A stretch of DNA of 64,000 nucleotides from Oceanobacillus manasiensis (lineage in GTDB: Bacteria; Bacillota; Bacilli; Bacillales; Amphibacillaceae): the NCBI RefSeq assembly GCF_000724085.1, contig NZ_CCDL010000002.1, positions 1 through 64,000 of the forward strand, read 5' to 3'. Position numbers and translations under genes: made by a program. The notes beneath the pieces were generated by a model, which had not been told where the DNA came from, made no database searches, and saw only the letters and a list, made by a program, of their open reading frames with translations. Positions 63,403-64,000 of the stretch are shown here, in pieces; the stretch's first letter is position 1; each line of letters starts with the position of its first letter.

Positions 63403-63565
63403 AAATGTGGTAAATTGTAGTTTTATATAATATAATAGAACTAGGTAAATAGACGGATGCTTTGAAGGGTTATCTCTATCTGGGCACTTTGATAATCTGG
63501 AGCAAGTAGTGCAACCGACCTGACTGTGTTACTAAATATACATATTTAGAGAGGCGGGGATTTTT
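63403..63565 (+). promoter_or_regulatory. Promoter and structured leader of the major prepilin gene
   Basis: Overlapping TATAAT boxes at 63426 and 63431 mark a probable promoter (weak -35). Downstream, AGTGCAACC (63508–63516) can pair with GCACT (63484–63488) and GGTT (63468–63471) as two stacked helices separated by a 12-base bulge. An 18-bp palindrome CTAAATATACATATTTAG (63532–63549) ends one base before the GAGGCGGGG ribosome binding site. No known riboswitch consensus was recognised. Confidence 0.5.
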
Positions 63566-63934
63566 ATGCTTACACGCATGAAAAAAATGTTGAAAAAAGA
63601 AAAAGGATTTACGTTGGTAGAGTTACTAGCTGTAATTGCAATTTTAGCTATTATACTAGCGATTGCTATTCCATCAGTAGGGAAGATAATTAGTAATTCA
63701 GAGGCAAAAGCGGAGAAAGCAAATGTGGAACTAATTAAGAATGCTGCTAGGCTTGCTGACGTTTCTGATCCTGAAAAGGAAGGTGATTACACAGTAAGTG
63801 TAGCTGATCTTAAGAGTGCAGGCTTTTTAGATTCTAGTGAAAGCGATGAAGATGAACTGGTTGGTTTTGTTAAAGTAGAAACATCTACTAATGGTGTTAA
63901 AACGTATACTTACAGTAAAACAAAACCTGAATAA
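63566..63934 (+). CDS. Major type IV prepilin (PilA/ComGC-like)
   Basis: A 122-residue prepilin, probably the main pilus subunit given its own promoter and strong GAGGCGGGG SD. A basic leader MLTRMKKMLKKEKG is cut before FTLVELLAVIAILAII, with Glu5 present. The globular domain is small and acidic, without cysteines, and ends TYTYSKTKPE. The N-terminal helix resembles ComGC, so a competence-type pseudopilin is possible, but the adjacent pilT and MshEN-bearing pilB favour a true type IV pilus. A terminator follows. Confidence 0.9.
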   Translation: MLTRMKKMLKKEKGFTLVELLAVIAILAIILAIAIPSVGKIISNSEAKAEKANVELIKNAARLADVSDPEKEGDYTVSVADLKSAGFLDSSESDEDELVGFVKVETSTNGVKTYTYSKTKPE

Positions 63935-63950
63935 ATTTCACAACACAACC

Positions 63951-63984
63951 AACGCCCTTGCCCCAAAAGCAGGGCGTTTTCTTC
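63951..63984 (+). terminator. Terminator after the major prepilin gene
   Basis: AACGCCCT and AGGGCGTT form an 8-bp stem with a 12-base loop, followed by TTCTTC. Prepilin peptidase and PilM/N/O-type genes are not in the window and are expected further on or elsewhere. Confidence 0.85.
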
Positions 63985-64000
63985 AATATTCAATATCTTT

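Noticed and set aside
63403-63565. c-di-GMP riboswitch upstream of the major prepilin
   Set aside because: Attractive given dgcP and pilB, but the conserved GGGCAAACC and GACGCAAAGC type elements of class I and the class II core were not found. Kept only as an unassigned leader.

Overview
The window is a low-GC Gram-positive chromosome segment. It comes from a motile, endospore-forming member of the Bacillaceae, most likely the halotolerant Oceanobacillus/Virgibacillus/Lentibacillus side of the family. This rests on three things: gene content and order closely follow the ytfP–ytxK part of the Bacillus subtilis map; the spore genes sspA and gerW are present; and a Na+-type MotP/MotS stator pair is present. 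No phage, insertion sequence, integrase, CRISPR array or tRNA gene was seen.

Layout. 1–210: 5S rRNA and terminator, the 3' end of an rRNA operon. 0.2–9 kb: ytfP, the lipid II flippase murJ, a 16S rRNA pseudouridine synthase, thpR, ytlQ, ytmP, ytzH, trmB, the lactonase-like ytnP and ytzB. 9–16 kb: ytoP, a DUF84 NTPase, ytoQ, then ytpP-ytpQ-ytpR and the septal DNA translocase sftA. 16–19.8 kb: a nicotinate phosphoribosyltransferase homologue, murC, and the stress operon ytxG-ytxH behind a sigma-H and a sigma-B promoter. 19.9–22 kb: a large FtsA-like ATPase with a repeat-rich tail. 22–28.6 kb: aroA, ccpA-motP-motS and acuABC. 28.8–34.6 kb: a class A penicillin-binding protein, tyrS behind a tyrosine T-box, and rpsD behind a probable S4 autoregulatory leader. 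34.7–42.6 kb: the diguanylate cyclase dgcP, free-methionine-sulfoxide reductase, refZ, ezrA, nifZ-thiI and sspA with a sigma-G promoter. 42.7–52.7 kb: ytcJ, ppnKB, ytfI-gerW, tpx, ytxK-ackA, a universal stress protein, a 53-codon gene, ald and an M24 peptidase.

The last 11 kb is the least B. subtilis-like part. 52.9–57.6 kb is an envelope-stress/polyamine cluster: DUF4178, PspA, a DUF4247 lipoprotein, DUF350, a membrane-anchored spermidine-synthase-like enzyme, then ytkL, punctuated by two GC-rich hairpins. 57.7–64 kb is a type IV pilus locus: three minor pilin-like genes, the extension ATPase PilB, the retraction ATPase PilT, the platform protein PilC and a major prepilin preceded by a structured leader. 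PilB carries an N-terminal MshEN-like domain, a family known to bind c-di-GMP, and dgcP lies about 25 kb upstream, so c-di-GMP control of the pilus is plausible.

The main candidates for something under-described are the FtsA-like protein with five beta-grasp-like repeats, the divergent pseudopilin with a Glu/Pro/Asp linker and solenoid-like head, the PspA/DUF4178/DUF4247/DUF350/SpeE cluster, and the leader of the major pilin gene. All functional calls come from reading sequence motifs and recalled family knowledge; no database search was run.
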